From Prauserella isguenensis (GTDB lineage Bacteria > Actinomycetota > Actinomycetes > Mycobacteriales > Pseudonocardiaceae), in the NCBI RefSeq assembly GCF_014191605.1, contig NZ_JACHWU010000006.1, positions 1 through 64,000 on the forward strand: 64,000 nucleotides of DNA. The letters are read 5' to 3'. Position numbers and translations under genes: made by a program. Positions 8,499 to 15,871 of this stretch are shown one piece after another; the stretch's first letter is position 1; each line of letters begins with the position of its first letter. The notes under the pieces were generated by a model that saw only the letters and a program-made list of their open reading frames with translations, was not told the origin of the DNA and searched no databases.

Positions 8499-9621
8499 CG
8501 CCGGCCTCCTCGAGGTGCTGTTTCTTCCAGGCCGCCCAGTCACGCGCGAGGTTCTCCGACCCCTTCACCTGCTGCCAGCCGCGGTGGAGGCGCTTCTCCT
8601 GCGCCAGCAACTCCTCCTGCCGTCGCTGAGCCTTCGCGGTCCACACGCCCTCCTCCTCGAGAACGTCGATCAGTCCGGGGTGGAACGGCACCTCGACCGG
8701 CTCGATCATCGCGTGATCGGTCGACCACAGGTCCGTGGTCGACGTCGCGTCCCGGTAGGTGTCGTAGCTGTCCACGATGGACCGTGCGAGCTGGGATGCG
8801 ACCACGTCGGAGGTCTCGGCGTAGGTGATGATCGGTACCGCGTACCAGAACGCGGTGTTCGACCCACCCTCCTCTTGGCCGGGCGCCCCGCTGAACGGGC
8901 GCAACTCGACCGACGGCACGTTCTTCTCGACGGCCCGTTGCGTACGCGGGTCGTCGGCGTCGAAGTCCAGCCAGTGCACCGGGGTCGTCGACTCCAGCTC
9001 CGCCAGCGACGAGCCGTACACCTGCTGGAACAGCACGTCGAGCTTGCCCGCCTTGAGCGCGTCGGGCTGCTCGCCGTAGCCGATGTCGACAGGACGGACG
9101 TCGTCCCAGGTCAGGCCGGCCGTGGCGAGCATCGCCCGCGTCTTCTGGTTGACCGAGGGATTGGCCGTGATCCGCGGGATCCGTTTGCCCTCGAGATCGG
9201 CCGCCTCCTCGATACCGGACCCGTCCCTGGCCATCCAACTGTGGGGTGCGGTCGGGCCCCAGACCACTCGAGTCCGCTGCGGCCCCCAGTCCTCGTCGGC
9301 GAACTCGTGCTCGGCGCGGAAGCCGAAGATGTATTCGTCGCCGACGCGCGCGAACTGGGTCTGACCGTCCTTGAGGGGCAGCATCCGGCCGATCGCCGTA
9401 CCGGAGGTAATGATCCGGAACCGCGTCCCGTCTGCCGCGGTGACGGCGTCCGCGACGGCCGCCACGTCGGCGAACGTCGCGGTGCCCGTGCCGTAGGTGG
9501 ACAGGGCCACCACGTCGAGCGGAGCGTCGCTGCGGGCCGGATCCTCACCCCCTCCGCAGCCGGAGAGCACGAGCAGGGCGGCGGCCACGAGCGCGACCGG
9601 CGTGTGACGTCGAGTGTGCAT
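8491..9621 (-). CDS. TAXI family TRAP transporter solute receptor (lipoprotein)
   Basis: A 376-aa TAXI-type substrate-binding protein. The N-terminus MHTRRHTPVALVAAALLVLSGCGGG is a clear lipoprotein signal with lipobox LSGC, so the mature protein should be anchored outside the membrane. The body has STYGTGTATFADVAAVAD and TSGTAIGRMLPL, the family's ligand-binding region, and later VVWGPTAPHS and KRIPRITANPSVN. ATG at 9621 was chosen because it begins the signal peptide; upstream in-frame codons do not look coding. It is the promoter-proximal gene of a four-gene operon with every junction overlapping. The ligand cannot be predicted. Confidence 0.88.
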   Translation of the reverse strand: MHTRRHTPVALVAAALLVLSGCGGGEDPARSDAPLDVVALSTYGTGTATFADVAAVADAVTAADGTRFRIITSGTAIGRMLPLKDGQTQFARVGDEYIFGFRAEHEFADEDWGPQRTRVVWGPTAPHSWMARDGSGIEEAADLEGKRIPRITANPSVNQKTRAMLATAGLTWDDVRPVDIGYGEQPDALKAGKLDVLFQQVYGSSLAELESTTPVHWLDFDADDPRTQRAVEKNVPSVELRPFSGAPGQEEGGSNTAFWYAVPIITYAETSDVVASQLARSIVDSYDTYRDATSTTDLWSTDHAMIEPVEVPFHPGLIDVLEEEGVWTAKAQRRQEELLAQEKRLHRGWQQVKGSENLARDWAAWKKQHLEEAGDA

Positions 9622-9929
9622 CCATTCGTCCCGTCGTTGGGAGAAGCGCCACCCGCAACGGTGATGGACGGCACACGTTCGACGCCAATACTTCTTGACG
9701 GAGCGATTGATACCCACACGGTTTCGCCGCTGCGCCCGATATTGCCGGCGATGGCCGTAATCGCGCCGATCCTCCGACGACGGCGACGACACCGGCGCCG
9801 GGGCCGGGGCCGTCAGTAATGTCCCTGGTGTCCCTGATGTCCCTGTTGCCCCCGGTCAGCGCCACAGTCGCCGGAGCGGCGGCCGTGGCGCGAACGGAAG
9901 GCACATCGGGGTGTTCGAGTCCCTGCGGG
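9622..9929. other. Intergenic region upstream of TAXI-TRAP operon
   Basis: This 308-bp stretch must carry the promoter of the TAXI operon (minus strand), but I see no convincing -35/-10 pair. Part of it is a GC-rich run of gacgacggc/ccgggg simple sequence. At 9819-9845 there are three copies of the 9-mer RTGTCCCTG. No gene is supported. Confidence 0.5.
9819..9845. repeat. 9-bp tandem repeat, three copies
   Basis: ATGTCCCTG, GTGTCCCTG and ATGTCCCTG follow one another exactly, between the 3' end of the Gfo/Idh/MocA gene and the promoter region of the TAXI operon. Probably replication slippage; no function evident. Confidence 0.6.
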
Positions 9930-10955
9930 TCAGCGAGCCGCGAAGCGATGCGCGCGTTCGACGAGTTCGAGGACCTCGACCGCGTCGTTCGGGTCCACGG
10001 GAACCTCGCCGGTGCCGGCGATCGCCTCCGCGAGCCGTGCGTAGAACCCGCCGTAGTCACCACGCCGCGGCTCGACCCGCCGCGACTCGACCCGCGTGCC
10101 GACCGTGGCCCACTGCTCCTCACCGCGCACACCCAACCCAGCATCGCCCGGCCGGGCCCCACCGCGCAGCGCGTCCTCCTGCGGGTCCAGACCCCAGATC
10201 GTGAACGCGCCCCGCGACCCCAGCACGTGGAACCGCGGCGCCGGCAGCGCCGCGAACCCCGACATGATCAACCGCGACCGCGTACCACCCGCATGCCGCA
10301 ACACCACCACCGAATCGTCGTCGGCGTTGTCGCTGCCCCGCGTGGTCACATCGGCCCACAGATCCTCGACCCCGCCGAACAACTGCACCGCCTGATCGAT
10401 CAGATGCGTACCCAGATCGAACAGGATCCCGCCGCCCTCGGCCACACTCGCGCTGGCCTTCCAGCCACGCCCGCCCCCGGGTCGCCACCACTCGAACCGC
10501 GACTCGAAACTGTGCACCTCACCCAGCTCACCGGACTCGACCAACTCCCGCAGCGTCAGGAAATCCCCGTCCCAACGGCGGTTCTGATACACCGTCAACA
10601 CCCGCCCGGCCCGGCGCGCACGCTCGATCAACGCCCGCCCCTGCTCACTCGTCGTCGCGAACGGCTTGTCCACCACCACATGCAGACCCGCATCCAACGC
10701 CTCGCCCGCGATCTCCGCATGCGTCGCGGGCGGCGTCCCGACCACCACCAGATCCACATCGGACGCCCGCGCCAACAACGCCGCCGTGTCGGGCAGCACC
10801 GTCACACCCGGATACGACTCCCGCGCCTCACGAGCACGATCCTCATTACCCGTGACGACGAAATCCAACGAGTACGACTCGTCGTGATCCACGAACGGCG
10901 CGTGAAAAACCCGCCCCGCGAGTCCGAAGCCGATAACGGCCGTACGTACGGTCAT
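9930..10955 (-). CDS. Gfo/Idh/MocA family NAD(P)-dependent oxidoreductase
   Basis: A 341-aa oxidoreductase. The N-terminal Rossmann domain starts MTVRTAVIGFGLAGRVFHAP (GxGxxG-type), and VVDKPFATTSEQGRAL contains the family's EKP-like catalytic lysine motif, here DKP. The C-terminal half is the alpha/beta substrate domain, with GGILFDLGTHLIDQA typical of this family. ATG at 10955 follows AAGGTGG. It could act on a sugar, inositol or biliverdin-like substrate; the family is too broad to choose. It stands alone, 280 bp downstream of a small membrane protein gene and separated from it by a 17-bp tandem repeat. Confidence 0.9.
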   Translation of the reverse strand: MTVRTAVIGFGLAGRVFHAPFVDHDESYSLDFVVTGNEDRAREARESYPGVTVLPDTAALLARASDVDLVVVGTPPATHAEIAGEALDAGLHVVVDKPFATTSEQGRALIERARRAGRVLTVYQNRRWDGDFLTLRELVESGELGEVHSFESRFEWWRPGGGRGWKASASVAEGGGILFDLGTHLIDQAVQLFGGVEDLWADVTTRGSDNADDDSVVVLRHAGGTRSRLIMSGFAALPAPRFHVLGSRGAFTIWGLDPQEDALRGGARPGDAGLGVRGEEQWATVGTRVESRRVEPRRGDYGGFYARLAEAIAGTGEVPVDPNDAVEVLELVERAHRFAAR

Positions 10956-11054
10956 GTGCCCACCTTGCTGTGCTCGGGTACCGCTGGCGCGGGTACTGCT
11001 TGTTCTCGGCTGTGTCCGATTGTTCGCGGCGCCGTGCCACCGTTTCTGCTGCGC

Positions 11055-11156
11055 CGCTGTCGGTTCCGTGCCGCTGTTGGTTCCTTGGCACTGTTGGTTC
11101 CGTGGCGCTGCCGGTTCCGTGGCGCTGTTATTGCCTGCCACTGTTGTTGCCTACCA
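11055..11156. repeat. 17-bp tandem repeat, six degenerate copies
   Basis: Six 17-bp units run from 11055 to 11156 with consensus CGCTGTTGGTTCCGTGG. Units 1-4 are close to consensus and units 5-6 are diverged. The array lies between two minus-strand genes, just upstream of the oxidoreductase. Since 17 is not a multiple of three, the array is unlikely to encode a protein repeat. Confidence 0.8.
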
Positions 11157-11233
11157 CTGAGCTCGGCGCCGGCCGCCGATCGTACGCCGTCGCCCGTCGG
11201 CGACGTTCCCTACGGACTCAGGCGAAGCGGACG

Positions 11234-11707
11234 TCAGGCGAAGACATCGACGCCGTAGACGGCCAGCACGCCACACACCACGCCCCACATGATGATCGAG
11301 ACGACCTGCCACATGATCACGCGGTTCCTGGAGGCGCCGAACGACACGATGAGTGCCGACGTGATCTGACTGGGCCGAACCAGTTGCCCGAGCAGGCTCA
11401 CTCCGGCCACGCCGTACCTGTCGAACCGTTCCTTGACCTTCTGCCGCCGCGGCGACAGCGCGGCCTGTTCCCTGTCCCGCATGACACGCCCTCGCACCGC
11501 GTGTGCGCCGAACACGAACGCCAGCATCGACACGACGTTGCCGCCGATCGCCACCGGGATCGCCACGAACGGCGACAGCCCCGACAACACTCCGATGACC
11601 GACCCGAAGTACGACTCGACGAACGGGATCGCCCCGAGCACCAGGATTCCGACCCAGTGAAGGAACCACGGAAGGGACAACGCCCATTCCTGCACACTGC
11701 TGATCAT
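11234..11707 (-). CDS. Small multidrug-export-type membrane protein (PF06695-like)
   Basis: A 157-aa protein with about four membrane helices. The N-terminal part, WVGILVLGAIPFVESYFGS and LSGLSPFVAIPVAIGGN, matches the small-multidrug-export (DUF) family I recall, and a basic cytoplasmic loop (DREQAALSPRRQKVKERF) separates two helix pairs. ATG at 11707 was chosen for its GAGGGG ribosome site; a GTG 14 codons upstream is in frame. The gene is divergent from a TetR regulator with a perfect 15-bp palindrome in between, which points to repression by that TetR. Actual drug export is not established for most members. Confidence 0.72.
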   Translation of the reverse strand: MISSVQEWALSLPWFLHWVGILVLGAIPFVESYFGSVIGVLSGLSPFVAIPVAIGGNVVSMLAFVFGAHAVRGRVMRDREQAALSPRRQKVKERFDRYGVAGVSLLGQLVRPSQITSALIVSFGASRNRVIMWQVVSIIMWGVVCGVLAVYGVDVFA

Positions 11708-11764
11708 GTCGCCCCTCGGTCCCTTCTTCCCCGCAGAATGCGCGACCACCGTCGCCGCATGAAT

Positions 11765-11779
11765 TAGTACACTGTACTA
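11765..11779. promoter_or_regulatory. Palindromic operator TAGTACA-C-TGTACTA
   Basis: A perfect 7-bp inverted repeat with a 1-bp centre lies between the divergent small membrane protein (start 11707) and TetR (start 11848) genes. Size, symmetry and position are those of a TetR operator. Binding by the adjacent TetR is inferred. Confidence 0.6.
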
Positions 11780-11847
11780 GTGTCGGCCGGCACGTTAGCA
11801 CGAACCGGACAACCGCCACGACGAAACGGGCATACGCGAGGAGCGAC

Positions 11848-12414
11848 ATGGGAGGGCGCAGGGACGTCATCGTGACGGCCGCACGGGAGATCGCCGCCCA
11901 ACGCGGCATGGCCGCGCTGAGCGTGAGGACCGTCGCCGCACGCGCCGGCGTCGGGGCCAGCACACTGCGCCACTACTTCCCCAGCCAGCGCGATCTGTAC
12001 GACGCCGTCGCCGAGGCGGCCTTCGACGACCGGCTCGGCGACCTGCGGATCCGCGACAACGGCGTGCCGGCCTCCGACCGGCTCGTCGAGTGCCTCCGGC
12101 AGTTCGTCACCCCGGCGGACGGACTCGAACAATGGGCCGCCACCGTCGCGGCGGTGGCGGGCCCGGACGCGGCGCCCGAACGCCGGTCACGGTGGATGTC
12201 GGCGGTGCGCCGCGCCCACGAGCGGGTCCACGGGTGGCTCGACGTCCTGGCCGAGGAAGGAGCGCTCCGGGACGGCGACCCGGTCAGGCAGGCCCGGCAG
12301 TTGTTGCTCGGTGTCGACGGCGCGGCGCTGTGGCTGCTGACCTCGGACGCGGCGGACCGGGAACGCGAGACCGACGAGATCCTGCGCGACCTCGCTGCGA
12401 CCGTCCTGCGCTGA
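11848..12414 (+). CDS. TetR/AcrR family transcriptional regulator
   Basis: A 188-aa TetR regulator. The helix-turn-helix is within residues 5-52 (AALSVRTVAARAGVGASTLRHYF), followed by a helical ligand domain resembling the BetI/PfmR-type C-terminal domain. ATG at 11848 follows GAGGAGCGAC. It is divergent from the small membrane protein, with a perfect palindrome between them, so it most likely represses both genes. An inducer, perhaps a toxic compound exported by the neighbour, is unknown. Confidence 0.9.
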   Translation: MGGRRDVIVTAAREIAAQRGMAALSVRTVAARAGVGASTLRHYFPSQRDLYDAVAEAAFDDRLGDLRIRDNGVPASDRLVECLRQFVTPADGLEQWAATVAAVAGPDAAPERRSRWMSAVRRAHERVHGWLDVLAEEGALRDGDPVRQARQLLLGVDGAALWLLTSDAADRERETDEILRDLAATVLR

Positions 12415-12446
12415 CGCCCTGTGGGCCCACTCGCCGAACGGCCTCG

Positions 12447-12812
12447 TCAACCCTCGGCGGCGTCGAAGCGGTCGCGAGCCCGCTGCACCTCCGGCAGACG
12501 CGCAGCACTCCACTGCAGCAGCGCGTCGATGAGGTCCTGCAGCGTCTTGCCGAGCGGCGCGATCCGGTACTCGACGCCGACCGGGCGGGTGCTCACGATG
12601 TCCCGTTCGACCATGCCGTTGCGCTCCAGCCTCCGCAGGGTCGCCGTCAGCGACTTCTGCGTCACCTCCGGAATCGCCCGCCGCAGCTCGTTGAACCGGC
12701 GCGGTCGTTCACACAGCCGGTCGAGCACCTCGAGCGACCACTTGTCCAGCACCTGCCCCAGCAGCTCGCGGTGCTCGGCGCCGAGCCGGCCGACCTCGGT
12801 GGTTTCGTCCAT
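12447..12812 (-). CDS. HxlR family winged-helix regulator
   Basis: A 121-aa HxlR-type regulator. It shows the family core LLGQVLDKWSLEVLDRL, RFNELRRAIPEVTQKSLTATL and LERNGMVERDI, then YRIAPLGKTL for the wing and C-terminal helix. Such proteins sense electrophiles or redox signals in several bacteria, but there is no conserved N-terminal Cys here, so the signal is unclear. ATG at 12812 is the natural start. It is divergent from a RidA-family gene, which it probably controls through the imperfect repeat at 12847-12867. Confidence 0.88.
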   Translation of the reverse strand: MDETTEVGRLGAEHRELLGQVLDKWSLEVLDRLCERPRRFNELRRAIPEVTQKSLTATLRRLERNGMVERDIVSTRPVGVEYRIAPLGKTLQDLIDALLQWSAARLPEVQRARDRFDAAEG

Positions 12813-12846
12813 GACACCTGGTCTCGTTGAAGTTCCCTTTCGATAC

Positions 12847-12867
12847 AAGGTAGCCATTGGATACCTG
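12847..12867. promoter_or_regulatory. Imperfect inverted repeat AAGGTA-N9-TACCTG
   Basis: This near-palindrome (five of six positions pair) lies between the divergent HxlR (12812) and RidA (12938) genes, overlapping where both promoters must be. Candidate HxlR operator by position only. Confidence 0.35.
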
Positions 12868-12937
12868 TTCGGCAACACGTTCGAACAGCGGCGAGAACCG
12901 TCCGCGGGCCCTGCCCGCTCACCGCGAAAGGTGTCCC

Positions 12938-13348
12938 ATGACCGTGCAGACCTTCAGCCCCGAAGGCATGTTCCAGCCGGTGCCGTATCACCACGTGTCC
13001 GTCGCGACGGGCACCACGCACGTCCACGTCGCCGGACAGATCGCCCGGGACGCGTCCGGCGAGCCGGTCGCGACCGGCGACCTCGCCGGCCAGGTCGCGC
13101 AGGCGCTCCGCAACACCGCACGCGGCCTCGCGGGCGCAGGCGCGGACTTCTCCGACGTCGTCCGGCTGCGCTTCTTCACCACCGGCTGGCGTCCGGACCT
13201 GATGGAACCGTTCCTGGCCGGGATCGACCGGGTGGCGGGGGAACTCGGCATCCCCACGCCGCTGCCACCACTGTCGGTCATCGACGTCGCCCACCTCTTC
13301 GAACCCGACGTCCTCGTCGAGGTCGAGGCGTACGCCGTGCTGGACTGA
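12938..13348 (+). CDS. RidA/YjgF family protein (putative enamine/imine deaminase)
   Basis: A 136-aa protein of the RidA (YjgF/YER057c/UK114) family, which forms trimers and in the canonical subgroup hydrolyses reactive 2-aminoacrylate-type imines. It shows HVAGQIARDASG near residue 40 and a family-like C-terminal beta strand (VLVEVEAYAVLD). The canonical RidA Arg in the C-terminal G-x-x-V-x-x-x-R-V-E motif is not evident, since the segment reads DVLVEVEAY; it may belong to an Rid subgroup with a different activity. ATG at 12938 follows AAAGG. It is divergent from HxlR and convergent with the MFS exporter. Confidence 0.82.
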   Translation: MTVQTFSPEGMFQPVPYHHVSVATGTTHVHVAGQIARDASGEPVATGDLAGQVAQALRNTARGLAGAGADFSDVVRLRFFTTGWRPDLMEPFLAGIDRVAGELGIPTPLPPLSVIDVAHLFEPDVLVEVEAYAVLD

Positions 13349-13353
13349 GCTTG

Positions 13354-13422
13354 CGTGCCGGGTGCCGCCCGGTGGACACCCGGCACGGTCCCCGGCCGTG
13401 TCAGACGGGCACGGCCGGGGAC
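13354..13422. terminator. Two consecutive hairpins between convergent genes
   Basis: Hairpin 1 pairs 13354-13364 with 13377-13387 (11 bp). Hairpin 2 pairs 13388-13400 with 13410-13422 (13 bp), and it covers the stop codon of the MFS gene. There is no T-tract, as is common in high-GC actinobacteria. They lie between the convergent RidA and MFS genes and should act in both directions. Confidence 0.7.
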
Positions 13423-14900
13423 GTGTCCGTCCTGACCTTGCGCAGCAGGAGAACCGCCTGAGCAGCGGTCAGCACGAGCAGCACGGTGCCCGCCACCGCA
13501 CTGATCCGCATGCCCGAGACGAACGCCTCCGCGGCCGTGTCGAGCAGCGCGCCGGCCTCTTCCGGTGGGAGCCCGCGCGCCGCGCCGACCGCCCCGCCGA
13601 GCGTCTCGCGGGCCGCGTCCGGCGCACCGACGGGTACCCCGGAGTGGTAGATCGCCATGGCGACGCTGCCGAGAACAGCCGTCCCCAGCGCGCCGCCGAG
13701 TTCGAAGCCGGTCTCGGAGATCGCCGCCGCCGAACCGGCCCGCTCCGGCGGAGCCGTCGACACGATGAGGTCGTTCGTCAGCACCTCCGACAGGGGCACG
13801 CCGAACCCCACCAGCACCAGCGCCGACACGACGATCCCCGGCCCTGCGCCGCCGCCCAGCACGGCCACGAGCGCGAACCCCACTGCGGCGAGCAGCAGGC
13901 CCGCACCGATCAGCCGCGGCACCGGAACGTGCCGGGCCAGCCGTGTCACCAGCAGCGACCCCGCGACGCCCGCCAGCGTCATCGGCAGCATCCACAGCGC
14001 CGCGGTCAGCGGCGGCATCCCCAGTACGAGCTGGAGGTACTGCGGGATCAGCAACAACAGCCCCGTCATCGCGAACACGCCCAGCATGTTGGTCACGATC
14101 GACACGCTGAACTCGCGCCTGGCGAACAACCTCAGGTCGATCATCGGGTCGGCGAGCATCCGCTGCCGGTGCACGAACGCCGCGCCGACCGCGAGTCCGA
14201 GACCGATCGCGGCGAGCGGTGCGGACCCGAGCCCGTGCTTGGCGAGGTCCTTGATCCCGTAGACGACGGGCAGCACGGTGGCCAGCGAGAGCACCGCAGA
14301 GAGCAGGTCGAACCGACCCGGCGCGGGGTCGGCCGCCTCGGGCAGCAGCAACGGTCCGACGACGAGCAGCACGGCCATCACCGGGACGTTCACGAGGAAG
14401 ACCGAACCCCACCAGAAGTGTTCGAGCAGCCAGCCGCCCACCACCGGCCCGAGTGCCATGCCACCCGAGAAACCCGAGCCCCATACCGCGATCGCCAGCC
14501 TGCGCTGCGCCGGGTCGGCGAAGATGGTGCGAATCAACGACAGCGTCGAGGGCATCAGCGTCGCGCCTCCGACCCCGAGCAACGCCCGCGCGGCGATCAG
14601 CATCGCCGGACTCGCCGCGAACGCGGCGAACACCGACGCCGCACCGAACAGCGCCGCGCCCGACAACAGGAGCCTGCGCCTACCGATCCGATCGCCCACC
14701 GATCCCATCAGCACGAGCAGGCCGGCGAGCACGAACGAGTAGATGTCGACGATCCACAGCTGCTCAGCTCCCGTCGGAGCGAGATCCTCGCTCAGGTACG
14801 GCAGCGCGAAGCCGAGCACCGTCATGTCCACGCTGATCAACAGCACCGGCAGCACCAGCACCCCGAGCGCGGCCCAATCGCGCGTTCCCGCCCTGTCCAC
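13401..14900 (-). CDS. MFS transporter, DHA2 (EmrB/QacA-like) drug exporter
   Basis: A 499-aa, 14-helix major facilitator. It has the family motif A region GSVGDRIGRRRLLLSGA and the DHA2 motif C region GGMALGPVVGGWLLE, with the early VLLISVDMTVLGFALP helix common to EmrB/QacA exporters. GTG at 14900 follows GGAGGGG. A strong promoter (14952-14980) with a TetR-type operator inside the spacer lies directly upstream, and a TetR gene is divergent from it, so it is very probably an inducible efflux pump. The drug or dye exported is unknown. Confidence 0.9.
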   Translation of the reverse strand: MDRAGTRDWAALGVLVLPVLLISVDMTVLGFALPYLSEDLAPTGAEQLWIVDIYSFVLAGLLVLMGSVGDRIGRRRLLLSGAALFGAASVFAAFAASPAMLIAARALLGVGGATLMPSTLSLIRTIFADPAQRRLAIAVWGSGFSGGMALGPVVGGWLLEHFWWGSVFLVNVPVMAVLLVVGPLLLPEAADPAPGRFDLLSAVLSLATVLPVVYGIKDLAKHGLGSAPLAAIGLGLAVGAAFVHRQRMLADPMIDLRLFARREFSVSIVTNMLGVFAMTGLLLLIPQYLQLVLGMPPLTAALWMLPMTLAGVAGSLLVTRLARHVPVPRLIGAGLLLAAVGFALVAVLGGGAGPGIVVSALVLVGFGVPLSEVLTNDLIVSTAPPERAGSAAAISETGFELGGALGTAVLGSVAMAIYHSGVPVGAPDAARETLGGAVGAARGLPPEEAGALLDTAAEAFVSGMRISAVAGTVLLVLTAAQAVLLLRKVRTDTSPAVPV

Positions 14901-14951
14901 AACCCCTCCAGTTTCTTGACCGTCCAGCCGGTACAGTTTGCCGACCCGTGG

Positions 14952-14980
14952 AAAATAAACCGTCTGGACGGTCAAGTCAA
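14952..14980 (-). promoter_or_regulatory. Promoter of MFS exporter with embedded TetR operator
   Basis: On the minus strand, TTGACT (14980-14975) and TATTTT (14957-14952) are separated by exactly 17 bp. The perfect palindrome ACCGTC-TG-GACGGT (14959-14972) fills the spacer. A second, one-mismatch copy, ACCGTC-CA-GCCGGT, is at 14919-14932. This is a textbook repressible promoter layout. Confidence 0.75.
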
Positions 14981-14999
14981 CGCGGTACAGTGTCCGGCC

Positions 15000-15593
15000 A
15001 TGGGACGACCATCCGCGCGCGAACAGGTGCTCGACGCCTACGAGGACCTGTTGATCGAGAAGGGCCTCGCCGCCGTCACGCTGGACGCCGTCGCGGCGAG
15101 AGCGGACGTGTCCAAAGGCGGCCTGCTCTACCACTTCAAATCGAAGGACGCCCTCCTCGACGGCCTCATCGAGCGGCTCCTCGACCGCACCAGCCAGGAC
15201 ACCGAACATGCCAGAGCCGCCCCCGAGGGCATGGTGCGGTATCTCCTCGGCACCTCGGTGACCGATGCCGACATGGCCAAGCCGGCCCACCGGACATCCG
15301 TGGCGACCCTCCGGCTGATCGGCAGCGAGCCGAAGGCCGACGAGGCCCTCGCCGCGTCGTTTCGCATGTGGACGGACCTGGCCCGCGAGTACGTGGACGA
15401 CCCGCTGACCGCCGAACTGCTCGGCCTGATCAGCGACGGGCTCTACCTACGCGCCACCCTCATGGGCGGCGACCTGCGCTCACCCGTGCTCGACGACCTG
15501 CCCGAGGTGCTCCGGCGGCTGGGAATCACCGACAGCCGCGTCACCGGCGACCCGGACGACGGGCCCGCCGGCGCGGGCGCCGGCGGGCCCTGA
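15000..15593 (+). CDS. TetR/AcrR family regulator of the divergent MFS exporter
   Basis: A 197-aa TetR regulator. The helix-turn-helix covers about residues 8-52 (AAVTLDAVAARADVSKGGLLYHF), and the C-terminal domain resembles TetR_C_37-type proteins. ATG at 15000 has no ribosome site; TACAGT at 14986-14991 ends only 8 nt before it, so the mRNA is probably leaderless. The last ten codons (Gly/Ala/Pro) encode a perfect 14-bp inverted repeat that can serve as terminator. Operators at 14919-14932 and 14959-14972 imply control of itself and the pump. Confidence 0.9.
   Translation: MGRPSAREQVLDAYEDLLIEKGLAAVTLDAVAARADVSKGGLLYHFKSKDALLDGLIERLLDRTSQDTEHARAAPEGMVRYLLGTSVTDADMAKPAHRTSVATLRLIGSEPKADEALAASFRMWTDLAREYVDDPLTAELLGLISDGLYLRATLMGGDLRSPVLDDLPEVLRRLGITDSRVTGDPDDGPAGAGAGGP
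15561..15590 (+). terminator. Hairpin formed by final codons of the TetR gene
   Basis: The 14-bp arms 15561-15574 and 15577-15590 are perfect reverse complements and end right at the TGA stop. They encode the Gly/Ala/Pro tail. The stem is entirely G+C, so it is probably a transcription terminator shared with the convergent small gene. Confidence 0.55.
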
Positions 15594-15605
15594 ACGACGG
15601 TCGCG

Positions 15606-15788
15606 TCACTCCGTCTCGTCCTCCTTGCGCGGCGACCATCCTGCGACGTCGGGATCGTCGTCCGCGGGCGGTTCCGGGTCCCGCGGCTCATCGGTCCGGG
15701 ACGGCCGGTTGCCGCGGAGCGCCCCGTCGAGCTCGTGTTCCAGCTCGTCGTCGACCCACGGCGCGTGCTGATCACTCTCGCGTTTCAT
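15606..15788 (-). CDS. Small acidic hypothetical protein (60 aa)
   Basis: A 60-aa, highly charged protein (start MKRESDQHAPWVDDELEHEL, then many Asp, Glu, Pro and Arg) with no membrane segment, likely disordered. I do not recognise a family. I support it as a gene because ATG at 15788 is preceded by GGAGGGATCCGA, a strong ribosome site, and the codons have the local GC-rich third-position bias. It lies just downstream of the Balon-like gene on the same strand (83 bp), so it may be co-transcribed with that stress-type unit. Confidence 0.6.
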   Translation of the reverse strand: MKRESDQHAPWVDDELEHELDGALRGNRPSRTDEPRDPEPPADDDPDVAGWSPRKEDETE

Positions 15789-15871
15789 TCGGATCCCTCC
15801 ACATTCCGGCGACTCGGTGGCCGGGCGATCCCGCGGCTCGGTGCACCAACCGCGCCTCCGCGGCCGAAGCC

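Noticed and set aside
9545-10162. Minus-strand frame with RDTRDITD-type repeats across 9819-9845
   Set aside because: It overlaps the ends of two well-supported genes in a different frame and arises from the 9-bp repeats.
13362-14990. Long plus-strand open frame opposite the MFS exporter
   Set aside because: It is rich in Arg, His, Gln and Pro with no domain, and mirrors the codon bias of the real minus-strand gene; only its 3' part (from 15000) is the genuine TetR gene.
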